Source of the DNA: an uncultured Lachnospiraceae bacterium
GTDB taxonomy: Bacteria; Bacillota; Clostridia; Lachnospirales; Lachnospiraceae
Direction: 5' to 3'
Length of the DNA: 64,000 nt
NCBI GenBank assembly: GCA_910579685.1
Contig: CAJTVN010000011.1
Coordinates: 53,589-117,588 of the forward strand
Shown here: positions 18,025 through 27,664 of the stretch, piece after piece
How the letters are laid out: the number at the start of each line of letters is the position of its first letter
Numbering within the stretch: position 1 is the stretch's first letter
Notes under the pieces: model-generated
Told to the model about the DNA's origin: nothing
The model's database searches: none
Seen by the model: only the letters and a program-made list of their open reading frames with translations
Made by a program: the position numbers and the translations under genes

Positions 18025-19581
18025 ATGAGTATCTTAAATGTGGAAAATCTGACCCACGGTTTTGGCGACCGGGCTATTTTTGACAACGTATCCTTCCGCC
18101 TGCTCAGGGGCGAGCACATCGGCCTGATCGGCGCCAACGGGGAGGGAAAAACGACCTTTATCAATATAATTACCGGAAAGCTTGCGCCCGACGAGGGCCG
18201 AATCGAATGGGCCAAAAATGTCCGTGTCGGCTGCCTGGACCAGCACAGCGCCCTCACGGAGGGCACGTCCGTGCGGGACGCCCTTGCCAGCGCCTTCGAC
18301 TTTCTCTATGAGATGGAGGCGAGAATGAATGAGCTGTGCGAGAAGATGGGGACTGCCTCACAGCAGGAGCTGGACGCCTGTATGGAGGAGCTCGGAACCA
18401 TACAGGATCTTCTCACCGTGCACGATTTCTATCTGATTGACGCCAAAGTGGAGGAGGTGGCGAGATCGCTCGGCCTTATGGATCTCGGTCTTGACCGCAG
18501 CGTGTCGGATCTGAGCGGAGGCCAGAGAACCAAGGTGCTGCTCGGAAAGCTGCTCCTGGAAAAGCCGGATATCCTGCTTCTGGACGAACCCACAAATTAT
18601 CTGGACGCCGAGCATATCGAATGGCTGAAACGGTATCTGACGGATTACGAGAACGCCTTTATCCTGATTTCCCACGACATCCCCTTCTTAAACAGCGTGG
18701 TCAATCTGATCTATCATATGGAGAATCGGCAGCTTACGCGCTATGCCGGCGATTATGATAAATTCAGGGAAGCCTACGCCATGAAGCAGTCGCAGCTAAA
18801 CGCCGCCTACAATAAACAGCAGAAGGAGATTGCCGGTCTCAAGGACTTTGTGGCAAGAAACAAGGCAAGGGTCGCTACCAGAAACATGGCCATGTCCCGG
18901 CAGAAAAAACTGGACAAGATGGACGTGATCGAGCTTTCCGCCGCAAAACCCAAACCGGAATTTCGCTTTCAGGAAGCCCGCACACCCGGCCGTTGTCTCT
19001 TCAAAACCCATTCTCTCGTGATTGGCTACGGACAGCCGCTCTCCTCCCCTCTTGACCTTTCCATGGAACGGGGAGAAAAGATTGTCCTTATCGGGGCGAA
19101 CGGAATCGGAAAGACCACTCTCCTCAAAAGCATCCTCGGCCTGATCCCTCCCCTCTCGGGAAGCGTGGCGCAGGGGGATTATCTGAGCATCGGGTATTTT
19201 GAGCAGGAGACGGACCAGAATCTTTCCACCACCTGTATCGAGGAAATATGGGGGGAATTCCCAGGCTTTTCCCAGTATGAAGTGCGCTCCGCCCTGGCCA
19301 AGTGCGGTCTTACCACCAGGCATATCGAGAGCAAGGTAAAAGTTTTAAGCGGCGGCGAACAGGCCAAGGTGCGCCTGTGCAAGCTGATCAACCGCAAAAC
19401 CAATCTTCTTCTTTTGGACGAACCCACCAACCATCTCGACGCAGATGCAAAGGCTGAGCTGCGCAGAGCTCTTAAGGAATATTCCGGAAGCATCCTCATG
19501 GTCTGCCATGAACCGGATTTTTACGGGGATATCGCCACGGATGTGTGGGATTGCACCAAATGGACTACCCGCATCGTATAG
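18025..19581 (+). CDS. ABC-F family ATPase (ribosome-associated)
   Basis: Two ABC cassettes in one 518-residue chain without membrane segments. First: Walker A GANGEGKTT, signature LSGGQRTKV, Walker B LLLDEPTNYLD. Second: GANGIGKTT, LSGGEQAKV, LLLDEPTNHLD. Between them is the charged linker (about residues 235-310) that reaches into the ribosomal E/P site. Members act as translation factors or protect ribosomes from antibiotics; which applies here cannot be told from sequence. AAAGGAG precedes the ATG. It is single-cistron, with its own promoter and a strong terminator. Confidence 0.9.
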   Translation: MSILNVENLTHGFGDRAIFDNVSFRLLRGEHIGLIGANGEGKTTFINIITGKLAPDEGRIEWAKNVRVGCLDQHSALTEGTSVRDALASAFDFLYEMEARMNELCEKMGTASQQELDACMEELGTIQDLLTVHDFYLIDAKVEEVARSLGLMDLGLDRSVSDLSGGQRTKVLLGKLLLEKPDILLLDEPTNYLDAEHIEWLKRYLTDYENAFILISHDIPFLNSVVNLIYHMENRQLTRYAGDYDKFREAYAMKQSQLNAAYNKQQKEIAGLKDFVARNKARVATRNMAMSRQKKLDKMDVIELSAAKPKPEFRFQEARTPGRCLFKTHSLVIGYGQPLSSPLDLSMERGEKIVLIGANGIGKTTLLKSILGLIPPLSGSVAQGDYLSIGYFEQETDQNLSTTCIEEIWGEFPGFSQYEVRSALAKCGLTTRHIESKVKVLSGGEQAKVRLCKLINRKTNLLLLDEPTNHLDADAKAELRRALKEYSGSILMVCHEPDFYGDIATDVWDCTKWTTRIV

Positions 19582-19594
19582 GATTTTTCAATTT

Positions 19595-19643
19595 TAAACG
19601 AAAACGGGTGACAGGAAAAGCCTGTGCACCCGTTTTCGTTTTC
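19595..19643. terminator. Bidirectional terminator between convergent genes
   Basis: Arms CGAAAACGGGTG (19599-19610) and CACCCGTTTTCG (19627-19638), extended by an inner ACAGG/CCTGT pair, with T-rich flanks on both strands. It ends the ABC-F gene rightward and glgP leftward. Confidence 0.9.
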
Positions 19644-19672
19644 CATCCAAAACGCTTTCTTCCCCGGCATCC

Positions 19673-21982
19673 CTATTTCAAATGCCAGATGTCTCTGTTA
19701 TATTCCATAATGGTCCGGTCTGATGAGAAAAAGCCTGCCTTGGCTATATTCACGAGCATCATTTCCTTCCACTTCCGTCTGTTCTCATAATCGGCCAGCA
19801 TCTTATCCTTCACCTCGATATATTCCTCCAGGTCAAGAAGCGTCATAAACCAGTCCTTGTTCAGCAGCTCCTTGTAAAGACGCTCCAGATTTTCCTTGTG
19901 GCCCGTCTTAAGCGCCTGCTCTCCCACGATAAAGTCGACCGCCTCTTTGATCACAGGACTCTTCTTGTAATAATCCTTTGACACATAATCCGCCTTCTCG
20001 TAATGCGCAATAACCGCCTCGGATTTCTCTCCGAAGATATAGATATTGTCGTCTCCCACCAGCTCGTGAATCTCCACGTTGGCTCCGTCAGAGGTTCCCA
20101 GCGTCACCGCACCGTTCAGCATGAATTTCATGTTTCCGGTTCCGGAGGCTTCCTTGGAGGCAAGCGAGATCTGCTCGGAAATATCGCAGGCGGGAATCAG
20201 CTTCTCCGCATAGCTTACATTGTAGTTCTCCACCATGAGCACTGTCATATAAGGGCTCACATCCGGATCGTTGTTGACGATCTGCTGCAGAACCAGGATC
20301 AGATGGATGATGTCCTGTGCGATAATGTAAGCCGGCGCCGCCTTTGCGCCAAAGATAAAGGTGACGGGCCTTGTCGGTTTCTTTCCGGCCTTGATCTCCA
20401 GATACTTGTGAATCATGTACAGCGCATTCATCTGCTGCCGTTTGTACTCATGAAGCCTCTTGATCTGGATATCAAAAATGGAGTCCGGATTGAGGATGAC
20501 GCCCTCCTTCTCTTTCACGAAAGCAGCCAGCTCCTTCTTGCGGTTCATCTTGATCTCGGCAATCCGGTCAAGAACCTGCTGATCCTGCCTGTACTCCAGA
20601 AGCTTCTCCAGCTTGTCGGCGTCCTTCTTGAAGCCGTCCCCTATGGTATCGGAGAGGAAAGAGGCAAGCTCCCGGTTGCAGGACAAAAGCCATCTGCGGA
20701 AGGTAATTCCGTTTGTCTTGTTATTGAATTTTTCCGGGTAGATCCTGTAGAAAGCGTTCAGCTCCGTATCCTTCAAAATATCCGTATGGATCGCCGCAAC
20801 CCCGTTTACGGAAAAGCCGTAATGGATATCGATATGGGCCATGTGCACGCGCTTTTCCTTGTCAATGATCTGCACCCTGGGATCCTTATACTTCTTTGCC
20901 ACTCTCTTATCCAGCTCCTTGATATAGGGCACGAGCTGGGGCACCACCTTCTCCAGATATTCCAGAGGCCATTTTTCGAGCGCCTCCGCAAGAATCGTGT
21001 GATTGGTGTAGGCGCAGGTCTTACTTACCACCTCGATTGCCTCATCCATGGTAAAAGCCTTTTCCTCCACCAAAACGCGGATCAGCTCCGGTATGATCAT
21101 GGTCGGATGGGTGTCATTGATCTGGATCACCGCATGGTCGTACATTTTTCGAAGATCGTATTTCTTTTCCTTCATCTCATGCAGGATCAGCTGGGCGGCG
21201 TTGCACACCATAAAATACTGCTGGTAGATACGCAGAAGGTTGCCCGCCTCATCCGAATCATCCGGATACAGGAACAGGGTGAGATTCTTCTCGATTTTGG
21301 TCTTGTCAAAATCGATCCCGTCCTTCACGATGCTCTCATCCAGAGACTCAATATCGAAGAGGCGCAGCTTGTTCACACCGCTGTCATATCCGGCCACGTC
21401 AATGTCATATAGGCGGGAAGTTACCTTTTTCTTGCCAAAAAACACGTCAAAGCAGATGTCTGTTTTGGTCAGCCAGGAATTCTCCTCAATCCAGTCGTTC
21501 TTCTGCGCCGTCTGCAGTCTGTCCCTGAACTCCTGTCGAAAGAGGCCGAAGTGATAGTTCAGACCGATTCCCTCTCCGGGAAGTCCCAGCGTGGCTATGG
21601 AATCAAGGAAACATGCCGCAAGCCTTCCAAGACCGCCGTTTCCAAGGGAAGGCTCCGGCTCCGCCTCCTCGATTACGGAAAGGTTTTTCCCGTATTTTTT
21701 CAGGATCTCGTCCATTCTGTCGTAAATCCCGAGATTGATCAGATTGTTTGACAACAGCTTTCCAATCAGAAATTCAGCCGAGATGTAATAGATCTTCTTC
21801 TCGCCCTCATTGCCGTCAGACAGAGACATCAGCTTCTTTGTCATAACCAGAACCACATAGTAGGTTTCCTGATCGCTCAAGTCCGCCAGGCTTTTTCCGA
21901 ACATCTCCTGTGCGGTTTCCTTTAACTGCTCTTCCAGGTTTAAAACCAGCACGTCTCTCTGCATATTTGTTTGTACCGACAT
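19673..21982 (-). CDS. glgP: Glycogen/starch alpha-glucan phosphorylase
   Basis: PLP-dependent GT35 enzyme of 769 residues releasing glucose 1-phosphate from alpha-1,4-glucan. Hallmarks are [45 protein letters not shown], the [12 protein letters not shown] loop and the PLP-lysine region [19 protein letters not shown]. The ATG follows GGAGG by five bases. A promoter with an embedded LacI-type palindrome lies about 210 bases upstream, with a structured repeat inside the leader. The neighbouring LacI-family gene is a likely regulator. Confidence 0.96.
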   Translation of the reverse strand: MSVQTNMQRDVLVLNLEEQLKETAQEMFGKSLADLSDQETYYVVLVMTKKLMSLSDGNEGEKKIYYISAEFLIGKLLSNNLINLGIYDRMDEILKKYGKNLSVIEEAEPEPSLGNGGLGRLAACFLDSIATLGLPGEGIGLNYHFGLFRQEFRDRLQTAQKNDWIEENSWLTKTDICFDVFFGKKKVTSRLYDIDVAGYDSGVNKLRLFDIESLDESIVKDGIDFDKTKIEKNLTLFLYPDDSDEAGNLLRIYQQYFMVCNAAQLILHEMKEKKYDLRKMYDHAVIQINDTHPTMIIPELIRVLVEEKAFTMDEAIEVVSKTCAYTNHTILAEALEKWPLEYLEKVVPQLVPYIKELDKRVAKKYKDPRVQIIDKEKRVHMAHIDIHYGFSVNGVAAIHTDILKDTELNAFYRIYPEKFNNKTNGITFRRWLLSCNRELASFLSDTIGDGFKKDADKLEKLLEYRQDQQVLDRIAEIKMNRKKELAAFVKEKEGVILNPDSIFDIQIKRLHEYKRQQMNALYMIHKYLEIKAGKKPTRPVTFIFGAKAAPAYIIAQDIIHLILVLQQIVNNDPDVSPYMTVLMVENYNVSYAEKLIPACDISEQISLASKEASGTGNMKFMLNGAVTLGTSDGANVEIHELVGDDNIYIFGEKSEAVIAHYEKADYVSKDYYKKSPVIKEAVDFIVGEQALKTGHKENLERLYKELLNKDWFMTLLDLEEYIEVKDKMLADYENRRKWKEMMLVNIAKAGFFSSDRTIMEYNRDIWHLK

Positions 21983-22022
21983 AACATCCTCCTGTTTTAC
22001 ACTTTTTATTTTCTATCTTTTT

Positions 22023-22166
22023 TATAGTCAACGACAAAGGTTTTTTCCTTTTGTCGCTGGCTGCGCCGATTTTTGCTGCGTGCAACGCAGATTTACCTTG
22101 CAAAAATCGTTCGCATCCCCCGGAGGGGCTGTAGGAAACGGCAATTATTTTTGTCGTTTCCTACAG
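22023..22166. repeat. Structured repeat family A, copy 1
   Basis: A 144-base element sharing most of its sequence with 60643-60785. It folds as four hairpins: CGACAAAGG/CCTTTTGTCG; CGATTTTTGC...GCAAAAATCG enclosing CTGCG/CGCAG; CCCC-GGA-GGGG; and CTGTAGGAAACG/CGTTTCCTACAG. The last stem differs from copy 2 but both sides changed together. It lies in the glgP leader, in the antisense direction relative to glgP. Confidence 0.8.
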
Positions 22167-22190
22167 TATGTTACTCGCTTTGTCATGGTC

Positions 22191-22219
22191 AGTGTACCAC
22201 AAGAAAACGTTTTCCGCAA
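22191..22219 (-). promoter_or_regulatory. glgP promoter with LacI-type operator
   Basis: Leftward -35 TTGCGG (22214-22219), 17-base spacer, -10 TACACT (22191-22196). The spacer contains the perfect palindrome GAAAACGTTTTC (22203-22214) with the central CG typical of LacI/GalR operators. A bound repressor would occlude RNA polymerase. Confidence 0.65.
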
Positions 22220-22241
22220 GTCATTTTCAAATTTTTTCTCC

Positions 22242-22450
22242 TGTGCGGCTGCGATTTGCGGCAGGCTTCAGGAAGAAGATAGATGCGTCATGCTTGCATG
22301 TAAGCAGATATTTTCTTCCTGAAACTGCCTGAATCAGGCAGCACACCACTAAATGAGCAAAACACAAGCGGCTCTTTTGCCGCAACTGACAGCTTGCTGG
22401 CAGGTTTTGCGAATTTTGCGGGATGGGCTGCCGCAAATCGCAGTGTTGGC
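22242..22450. repeat. Long nested inverted-repeat element between glgP and lacI
   Basis: Outer 16-bp perfect arms CTGCGATTTGCGGCAG (22249-22264) and CTGCCGCAAATCGCAG (22428-22443) enclose an inner hairpin (GCTTCAGGAAGAA with TTCTTCCTGAAAC) and smaller ones (GCGGC...GCCGC, CAGCTTGCTG). No convincing reading frame crosses it. It fills the gap between the glgP promoter and the lacI 3' end. Confidence 0.7.
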
Positions 22451-22469
22451 CACACAGTTAGAAACTTTG

Positions 22470-22527
22470 TCTGTTAGGGTACCGTCTGCCCCTGCCTGCA
22501 GCCAAAATTCCTCCGTACCCTAACAGA
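22470..22527. terminator. Strong hairpin at the lacI 3' end
   Basis: Perfect 12-bp arms CTGTTAGGGTAC (22471-22482) and GTACCCTAACAG (22515-22526). The lacI stop codon lies inside the stem. It is followed leftward by ACAAAGTTTC, not a real T-run, so it may be an mRNA 3' stabiliser or weak terminator. Confidence 0.5.
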
Positions 22528-23512
22528 TAATATCCTCGTATTTCATCCGGACCAGCGCATGTTCCATCACCACGTTTTTTCCCTCGCCGCCTCCCAAAAG
22601 CTCATGCAGCTCCTCCATGGCACTGGATGAGATTGCGGCAAAATTCTGATTCACCGTGTTCATCTGTTTTCCCACATAACCCATGAGCACAATCCCGTCA
22701 AACCCGCAGACCGGGCGGAAAATATCCATCTGGATCAGGGCCTTCATGGCCCCGATCGCCATCAGATCGGAGGCGCAGACCACCACGTCGTTTTCCCTGG
22801 CATATTTCATGGTGATATTTCTGGCCTGCAGCTCGGAAAAGTCCCCGTTTTTGACCAGTATTTTAAGATCCTTCTCCCGTCCCAGCCGCTCCATGCCCTG
22901 AATCCGCTGCTGTGTCACATAGCCGTTGCTCTTTCCCGCAATATAGAGTATGCTCTTTGACGGCTCATTTCCCTCGACGGTTTTTTTTGCCACGTCATAT
23001 TGTGCCCTGCAATGGTCAATTCCTATACAGGAAGTGCTCGCATTCACAAACGGCGCATCCACCACCACGCATTTAAACTCCTGCGAGGCAATCATCTCAT
23101 GCAGCACCGCATCCTGCCTGGTAATCCCATAAATTATGATACCGGCAATGCTCTGCGATTTCAGGTATCTGGTGATCTCCTCCGCCGTCTTTCCCTGGAA
23201 CATAAAGAAAAACAGAGTGATCACATCCAGGTTTAACTCCATGGCCTTTTTGAGCGCTCCTGAAATATACTGCATGTCGATTTCATCCTTGGCGTTCGTG
23301 CTCAGATTGCTGTTGATAAGGAGCGCAACCCTGCCCGCCTGCTTGGAGGAAAGCGCCGCCGCAACAGAATTTGGCACAAAGTTCAGCTCCTCCACGGATC
23401 TCGTCACTTTATCTTTGGTTTCTTCGCTTACGTTCGGATAATTGTTCAGAACCTTGGAAACAGTGGAAATAGCCACTCCTGCGTGTCTTGCAACATCTCT
23501 GATCGATACCAT
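22520..23512 (-). CDS. LacI/GalR-family transcriptional regulator
   Basis: A 330-residue repressor with the N-terminal helix-turn-helix and hinge (SIRDVARHAGVAISTVSKVLN, then NFVPNSVAAALSSKQAGRVAL) and a periplasmic-binding-like effector domain. The effector is presumably a sugar or sugar phosphate. The ATG follows AGGGG. Palindromes of the form GAAAACG(A/T)TTTC sit in both its own promoter and that of glgP, so autoregulation and control of glycogen breakdown are likely. Whether it represses or activates is not shown by sequence. Confidence 0.9.
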   Translation of the reverse strand: MVSIRDVARHAGVAISTVSKVLNNYPNVSEETKDKVTRSVEELNFVPNSVAAALSSKQAGRVALLINSNLSTNAKDEIDMQYISGALKKAMELNLDVITLFFFMFQGKTAEEITRYLKSQSIAGIIIYGITRQDAVLHEMIASQEFKCVVVDAPFVNASTSCIGIDHCRAQYDVAKKTVEGNEPSKSILYIAGKSNGYVTQQRIQGMERLGREKDLKILVKNGDFSELQARNITMKYARENDVVVCASDLMAIGAMKALIQMDIFRPVCGFDGIVLMGYVGKQMNTVNQNFAAISSSAMEELHELLGGGEGKNVVMEHALVRMKYEDIIC

Positions 23513-23553
23513 TCAAACCCCTGCTTTCTTTTACAGACTTTTAATCACCCTAA

Positions 23554-23581
23554 ATCGTACAGAAAACGATTTCCTCAGTAA
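23554..23581 (-). promoter_or_regulatory. lacI promoter with LacI-type operator
   Basis: Leftward TTACTG (23576-23581) and TACGAT (23554-23559) with a 16-base spacer that contains GAAAACGATTTC (23562-23573). The half-sites GAAA/TTTC are symmetric about CG. Layout matches the glgP promoter. Confidence 0.55.
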
Positions 23582-23661
23582 GGATACTCCTGTAAGCAGA
23601 AAAAAGCAAGGGGATACCGCACAAATTTTGTGCCATACCCCCTTGCATAACCCTTATTTTC

Positions 23662-23826
23662 CTAGTATAACCCAATTTAAATACCTTTCTGTTTCACGCA
23701 GGATAAATTTTCATCTGCAAGGCGGCTGAAAGAGGCGATGCCGGCAGCATCGTTGATTGAAGCCAACGCAGCAGATGGGAATTTAGGCAAGTGAAACGTA
23801 AGGTTATTTAAATCGGGTTATACTAG
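23662..23826. mobile_element. MITE-like element with long terminal inverted repeats
   Basis: About 165 bases ending in CTAGTATAACCC and GGGTTATACTAG; the inverted similarity extends about 35 bases inward on each side (AATTTAAATA and TATTTAAATC, then GTTTCAC and GTGAAAC). No transposase is encoded. The right end supplies the TAG stop of the neighbouring leftward gene. Confidence 0.75.
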
Positions 23827-24392
23827 ATACGCTCGTCAAACCTTTCGTAGGACCATTCCCTCATCCTTTCCATCTCATCCGCCATCTGCCGGCCATCCGC
23901 TACGGAATCCTGCGCCAGCTCTTCCAGGGGTTGTCCCTCCTCGGCCATCTTCTCCAGCGCCTCTTCCATCTCGTCAAGCGCTTCTGTGAGAACGCCCTCT
24001 TCTTCGTCCAGGCCAAGAGCCTCCCTGGCAATCTCCTCTTTCCTCTCCTCCGGTGTCTTTGGCTTCTGCTTTTTGACCGCCTCGGCATTCTGATCGCCCC
24101 GCTCCTTTGCCTCGTCCAGAATATGGAACGCCTGCTCATTGTTGTAGGCGGCTCTGGCCGTCGCAATCTCATCCTCGTAGGTATGGAACATTTCCAGCTT
24201 CCTCTCAATCTCTTCCAGGGTAGCGCATTCCCTGTTTTTCAGATTCTCCTTCTTCTGCGTCCAAAAAGCGATCTGCCTTTCACTCTTTTCCTTCCTCTCC
24301 TGCCTCTGTGCGGCGCTTTTTAACCCGACGCCATTTCGTATGGAATTCATGTGATTCAAGATTCCGTCCATATTCTTCCCGCCGATATGCAA
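23823..24392 (-). CDS. Coiled-coil protein of unknown function
   Basis: A 189-residue, highly charged, helical protein (glutamate-, lysine- and glutamine-rich; for example KEKSERQIAFWTQKKENLKN) with no transmembrane or signal segment. I do not recognise the family. The TTG start is favoured because GGAGGT lies eight bases before it; an in-frame ATG seven codons later has no such site. The stop codon lies in the terminal repeat of the adjacent MITE-like element, so the C-terminus could have been trimmed or extended by that insertion. Confidence 0.7.
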   Translation of the reverse strand: MHIGGKNMDGILNHMNSIRNGVGLKSAAQRQERKEKSERQIAFWTQKKENLKNRECATLEEIERKLEMFHTYEDEIATARAAYNNEQAFHILDEAKERGDQNAEAVKKQKPKTPEERKEEIAREALGLDEEEGVLTEALDEMEEALEKMAEEGQPLEELAQDSVADGRQMADEMERMREWSYERFDERI

Positions 24393-24547
24393 AATGATTC
24401 ACCTCCAAATGATACAATTGCTCTGTCTCTCACTTATGCTATCGGCATTTTACAAAGATTCTTATGCCTGATGGCACGAAAACCGCTTCCCGTGCAATGA
24501 AAAGCGTCTGGACAGGCTATATGGAATCATTGCCAATTACACGTACA

Positions 24548-24973
24548 TCACGCATTGCCTCCGGCATATTTCCTCAGATATCCTTGGGCTGTCTCCCCGT
24601 CAAGTGAAAAGTGCTTCTGCAGCTTTTCCTTGATTCTTGTCTCCGCAATTCCTTCCTCCATGTAATCCAGAATCAGAATCCGGATTCCCTGCTCAATTCC
24701 CTGTTCAATTCCTTCTTTCAGTATATCTTCTCTCCAGTCTTCCATGGCTTTGCACATATTGATCCCGTCTCCTTCCCTATAACTTCCTTTTCTCTTCAAA
24801 AAATCCGGTTTGTTTATCAGAACGCTGACCGCATCAAAGGTATCCTCATCCATCTTCCGTATCCGCTCTGGCCTAAGCACCTCCCTTCCATGGTACAGAC
24901 TTCCATTGATAAAGTCAGCAAATTTATCCGGTTTTTCCAGATAATCGCACATTACGTTACTCTTTTGTCCCAT
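24548..24973 (-). pseudogene. Internally deleted Rpn-family (PD-(D/E)XK) recombination-promoting nuclease
   Basis: The N-terminal YLEKPDKFADFINGSLYHGR and the C-terminal tail with repeated EGIEQGIEQGI match the ends of Rpn/transposase-31-like proteins common in Lachnospiraceae. Those run to about 300 residues with a PD-(D/E)XK core; here the core is missing and the protein is about 141 residues. The frame is intact, with GGGAGGA before the ATG at 24973, so a short product could still be made but would lack nuclease residues. Confidence 0.6.
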
Positions 24974-25202
24974 GCTTCCTCCCCATTCATCAAAGTTCAA
25001 CCCAATTGGAAATGCAGGCAGATCCGCCTCAAATGAAAAATCTGTAAGTCGACTAACTAGATAGAATTTCCAATACGCTTTAGACAGAAAGATAATAACA
25101 TAATTTCAAAGGATAAATCAATAAATTTCTTGAAGTTTATAATGTTTTAACATATATTAATTATTATACCCCCGCACCCTAACGCCCTGCCTTCGAATTC
25201 TG

Positions 25203-25892
25203 TTGACAGCGTTTCGCGTTTCCCATACAATACGCTATTGGATCGGTGCGGAACGTTATATAAAGGAAGTCCGGCCGGATTATGAAATTACAACCGACGG
25301 TACCCTTGTCCATTCTTGCGGAAAACAGATTTACAGCTGCGGCATGGACGCCGGATCCGCAAATCAAATCATCCATGAGCTGCTCTTAAAAAATCCAGAG
25401 GCAGAGATAACCGTTTCGTCCGGACGCCAGGTATTCTGGAACAGCCTCCACATAGCGGAATCCGAAAAATTGCACAAAGCAATCTATCATGATTATGCAG
25501 AGCCCTTATCCGGCCAGATCAACAAAATAGCGGCAGAGCTTTCCGATCCCGGCAAAGCCGCAGAAATCGCAAGAAAATATCACTGCCGCCTGCAAAGCTA
25601 CCGGGGAGAGAACCTATATGCGTTCCTTCCGGAAAACTCAGGCAAAATTCAGGCAATTCTGGAATTGACGAAATTACTGGACATCTCTCTAAAAGAAATC
25701 GTATCCTTTGGCGATGATTTAAACGATATGGAAATGCTCCGGATCTGCGGCAGGGGCGTGGCTGTTTCCAACGCCGTTATGGAGGTCAAAGCTGCCGCCG
25801 ACTGGATCACCCTTTCAAATGACGAGGACGGCGTGGCAGACTGGATCGAAAGACATATTCTGCCTGCGTGTCCTCTTTACAAAAAGGCATAA
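25203..25892 (+). pseudogene. N-terminally truncated Cof-type HAD phosphatase
   Basis: The sequence begins inside the fold (RVSHTIRYWIG) and lacks the first HAD motif with the nucleophilic aspartate. It retains the cap region, the conserved lysine area and motif IV SFGDDLNDMEMLRICGRGVAVSNA, followed by a DGVADWIE tail. The first frame-compatible start (TTG at 25203) has no ribosome binding site. Loss of motif I predicts an inactive product. The AT-rich 200 bases upstream contain no replacement domain. Confidence 0.7.
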
Positions 25893-25900
25893 ACTCCAGC

Positions 25901-27637
25901 TTATGAACTGCCGACCAGCACCTTTTTCCCATAGAAAGCAAACCCATATTTTCGTATACGATCCTCAGAAATCCCTTTGGCAATAAGATTCGCCTGATAG
26001 CCTTTCTCCTCAATTTGGCGGAGCGCTTCTTTCACCGTGTCTGACAATTCTTTTTCACCCGTACTCTGTACTTTAAATTCGATAATGACAGCATCCTCTG
26101 CCGACGATCCCGTTTCCGCTGCTCCTCTGGGTTCCAGCATAATGTCGTATCTTCCAAATCCACTTTCACGGTTCGATGTGATCACGTACCTGTCAGACAG
26201 CTCAACCGTAAGCCCCAGTACAAATCCATGATAAAAGCGTTCCGTTTCTTCCTCTGACGGGCTTTTCCCCGTATCAAAATAGCTGAATGACTGCAGGGCG
26301 ACCTTATTCATATAAGTGTTCATCCCCTCAACATCTCCATTCATCAGCGCCTGAAGAAATGCATTACTCACCCTGCGGCATCCCTCAAACCAGCCTTCAA
26401 TCATCTGTTCGAACATCACCTGTACTTCCAGATTCGTAAGTTTTAAGTCAAATTCCGCTTTGCGCCGCATGATATTAAATTGATAATTCACAATCTTCAA
26501 ATATCCGCTTGCGAGAAGAAGGCTCCACACCGCACCATCTCCTTTGCCTAACTGATCAAAAACAATCTGCTCATCAAATGTGGTTCTGAATCCTTCGCCC
26601 CTGAGCAAGGCTTCCATGGTCATTTTAATCTCCGGGCTTCCTTTCCGGATCAGCTCCCCAATCAGATTGTTGCTGCTGGTATTGGCCCAATAAATGCCAA
26701 CCTCCCTTTTATCAAGGAAATTAATAATAGACCAGGGGTTATAAATATCTTTTCTCTCCCCGAAAGAGAAACCGTCGTACCAATCCTTTACCTGTTGTTC
26801 CCGGTCGGACAGACCGTACTCTTTCAGTGCCGCAGACACTTCTTCCTGCGTAAATCCAAAACAATCCTCATACTTCTTTGAGGTTGTTGTCACTACCTCA
26901 AGATTGTTCAAATCCGAAAAGACGGACTCTTTGCTGATTCTTGTAATGCCCGTCATAATCCCTCGTTCCAGGCAGGGATTTGTCTTAAAAGTAGAATGAA
27001 ACAGGTTTCTGATAAAGTCTGCCAGTTCCTTCCAATATCCGTTCACATAGGCTTCCTGCATGGGTGTATCATATTCGTCCAAGAGAATGATAACCTTTTT
27101 CCTGTAATATCTCATCAGATAATCAGATAAGGCATTCAGAGAATCCGCCGCAAGAAAATCCTCCATATCCGCCGACACTTTCCGATAGGATATCTTTTCA
27201 TTTTCGTTTAGCACATCGCTCTCTAACAGGAAATCAAATTTATTATACAGGTCTGTAATGATCTGACAGATTCTTTTTCTGGTACCCAAAAAGGAGGTTT
27301 CTTTCACCTTTGCAAAACTGAGGGCAATCACAGGCCACGTTCCCTGCAGCTTACGGTATTTATAATCCACGCCAGGAGATTTTACGTCAGCGGATTTTTC
27401 CCGCCATATGGACAATCCCTCGAAAAGCTCGCCCCTGCCCGCATATTCCAGAGAAAAAAATTTCTCCAGCATACTCATATTCAGTGTTTTCCCGAACCTT
27501 CTCGGCCTTGTGATCAACGTCACATCATCATCCGTTTCCCACCACTGCCTGATGAAATCGGTTTTATCCACATAGAAATTATGATTCATCCTTACTTTTT
27601 CAAAATCCTGCTTTCCTATACCGATTCTTTTTGCCAT
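25901..27637 (-). CDS. AAA-ATPase-like / PD-(D/E)XK nuclease fusion protein
   Basis: Full-length 578-residue member of the AAA-ATPase_like (PF09820) plus PDDEXK_9 (PF08011) group. The N-terminus (FEKVRMNHNFYVDKTDFI), Walker A RPRRFGKTLNMSMLE and Walker B VIILLDEYDTPM are present. The C-terminal nuclease core appears as DIMLEP and VIIEFKV. This family is abundant in Bacteroidetes and Lachnospiraceae and is of uncertain function; a link to mobile-element conflict is inference. AAAGGAG precedes the ATG. It starts 27 bases after the ADP-ribosylglycohydrolase stop, so it may be the last gene of the island operon. Confidence 0.8.
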   Translation of the reverse strand: MAKRIGIGKQDFEKVRMNHNFYVDKTDFIRQWWETDDDVTLITRPRRFGKTLNMSMLEKFFSLEYAGRGELFEGLSIWREKSADVKSPGVDYKYRKLQGTWPVIALSFAKVKETSFLGTRKRICQIITDLYNKFDFLLESDVLNENEKISYRKVSADMEDFLAADSLNALSDYLMRYYRKKVIILLDEYDTPMQEAYVNGYWKELADFIRNLFHSTFKTNPCLERGIMTGITRISKESVFSDLNNLEVVTTTSKKYEDCFGFTQEEVSAALKEYGLSDREQQVKDWYDGFSFGERKDIYNPWSIINFLDKREVGIYWANTSSNNLIGELIRKGSPEIKMTMEALLRGEGFRTTFDEQIVFDQLGKGDGAVWSLLLASGYLKIVNYQFNIMRRKAEFDLKLTNLEVQVMFEQMIEGWFEGCRRVSNAFLQALMNGDVEGMNTYMNKVALQSFSYFDTGKSPSEEETERFYHGFVLGLTVELSDRYVITSNRESGFGRYDIMLEPRGAAETGSSAEDAVIIEFKVQSTGEKELSDTVKEALRQIEEKGYQANLIAKGISEDRIRKYGFAFYGKKVLVGSS

Positions 27638-27664
27638 ATCCGCCTCTCCTTTTGCAGCCGCCTC

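Noticed and set aside
20003..21412. 469-residue rightward frame opposite glgP
   Set aside because: Mirror frame of a well-conserved enzyme; histidine/leucine-rich composition without domain.
22023..22166. Riboswitch-like leader for glgP
   Set aside because: The same element elsewhere (60643-60785) has the opposite orientation to its gene, so a gene-specific cis-regulatory RNA is unlikely.
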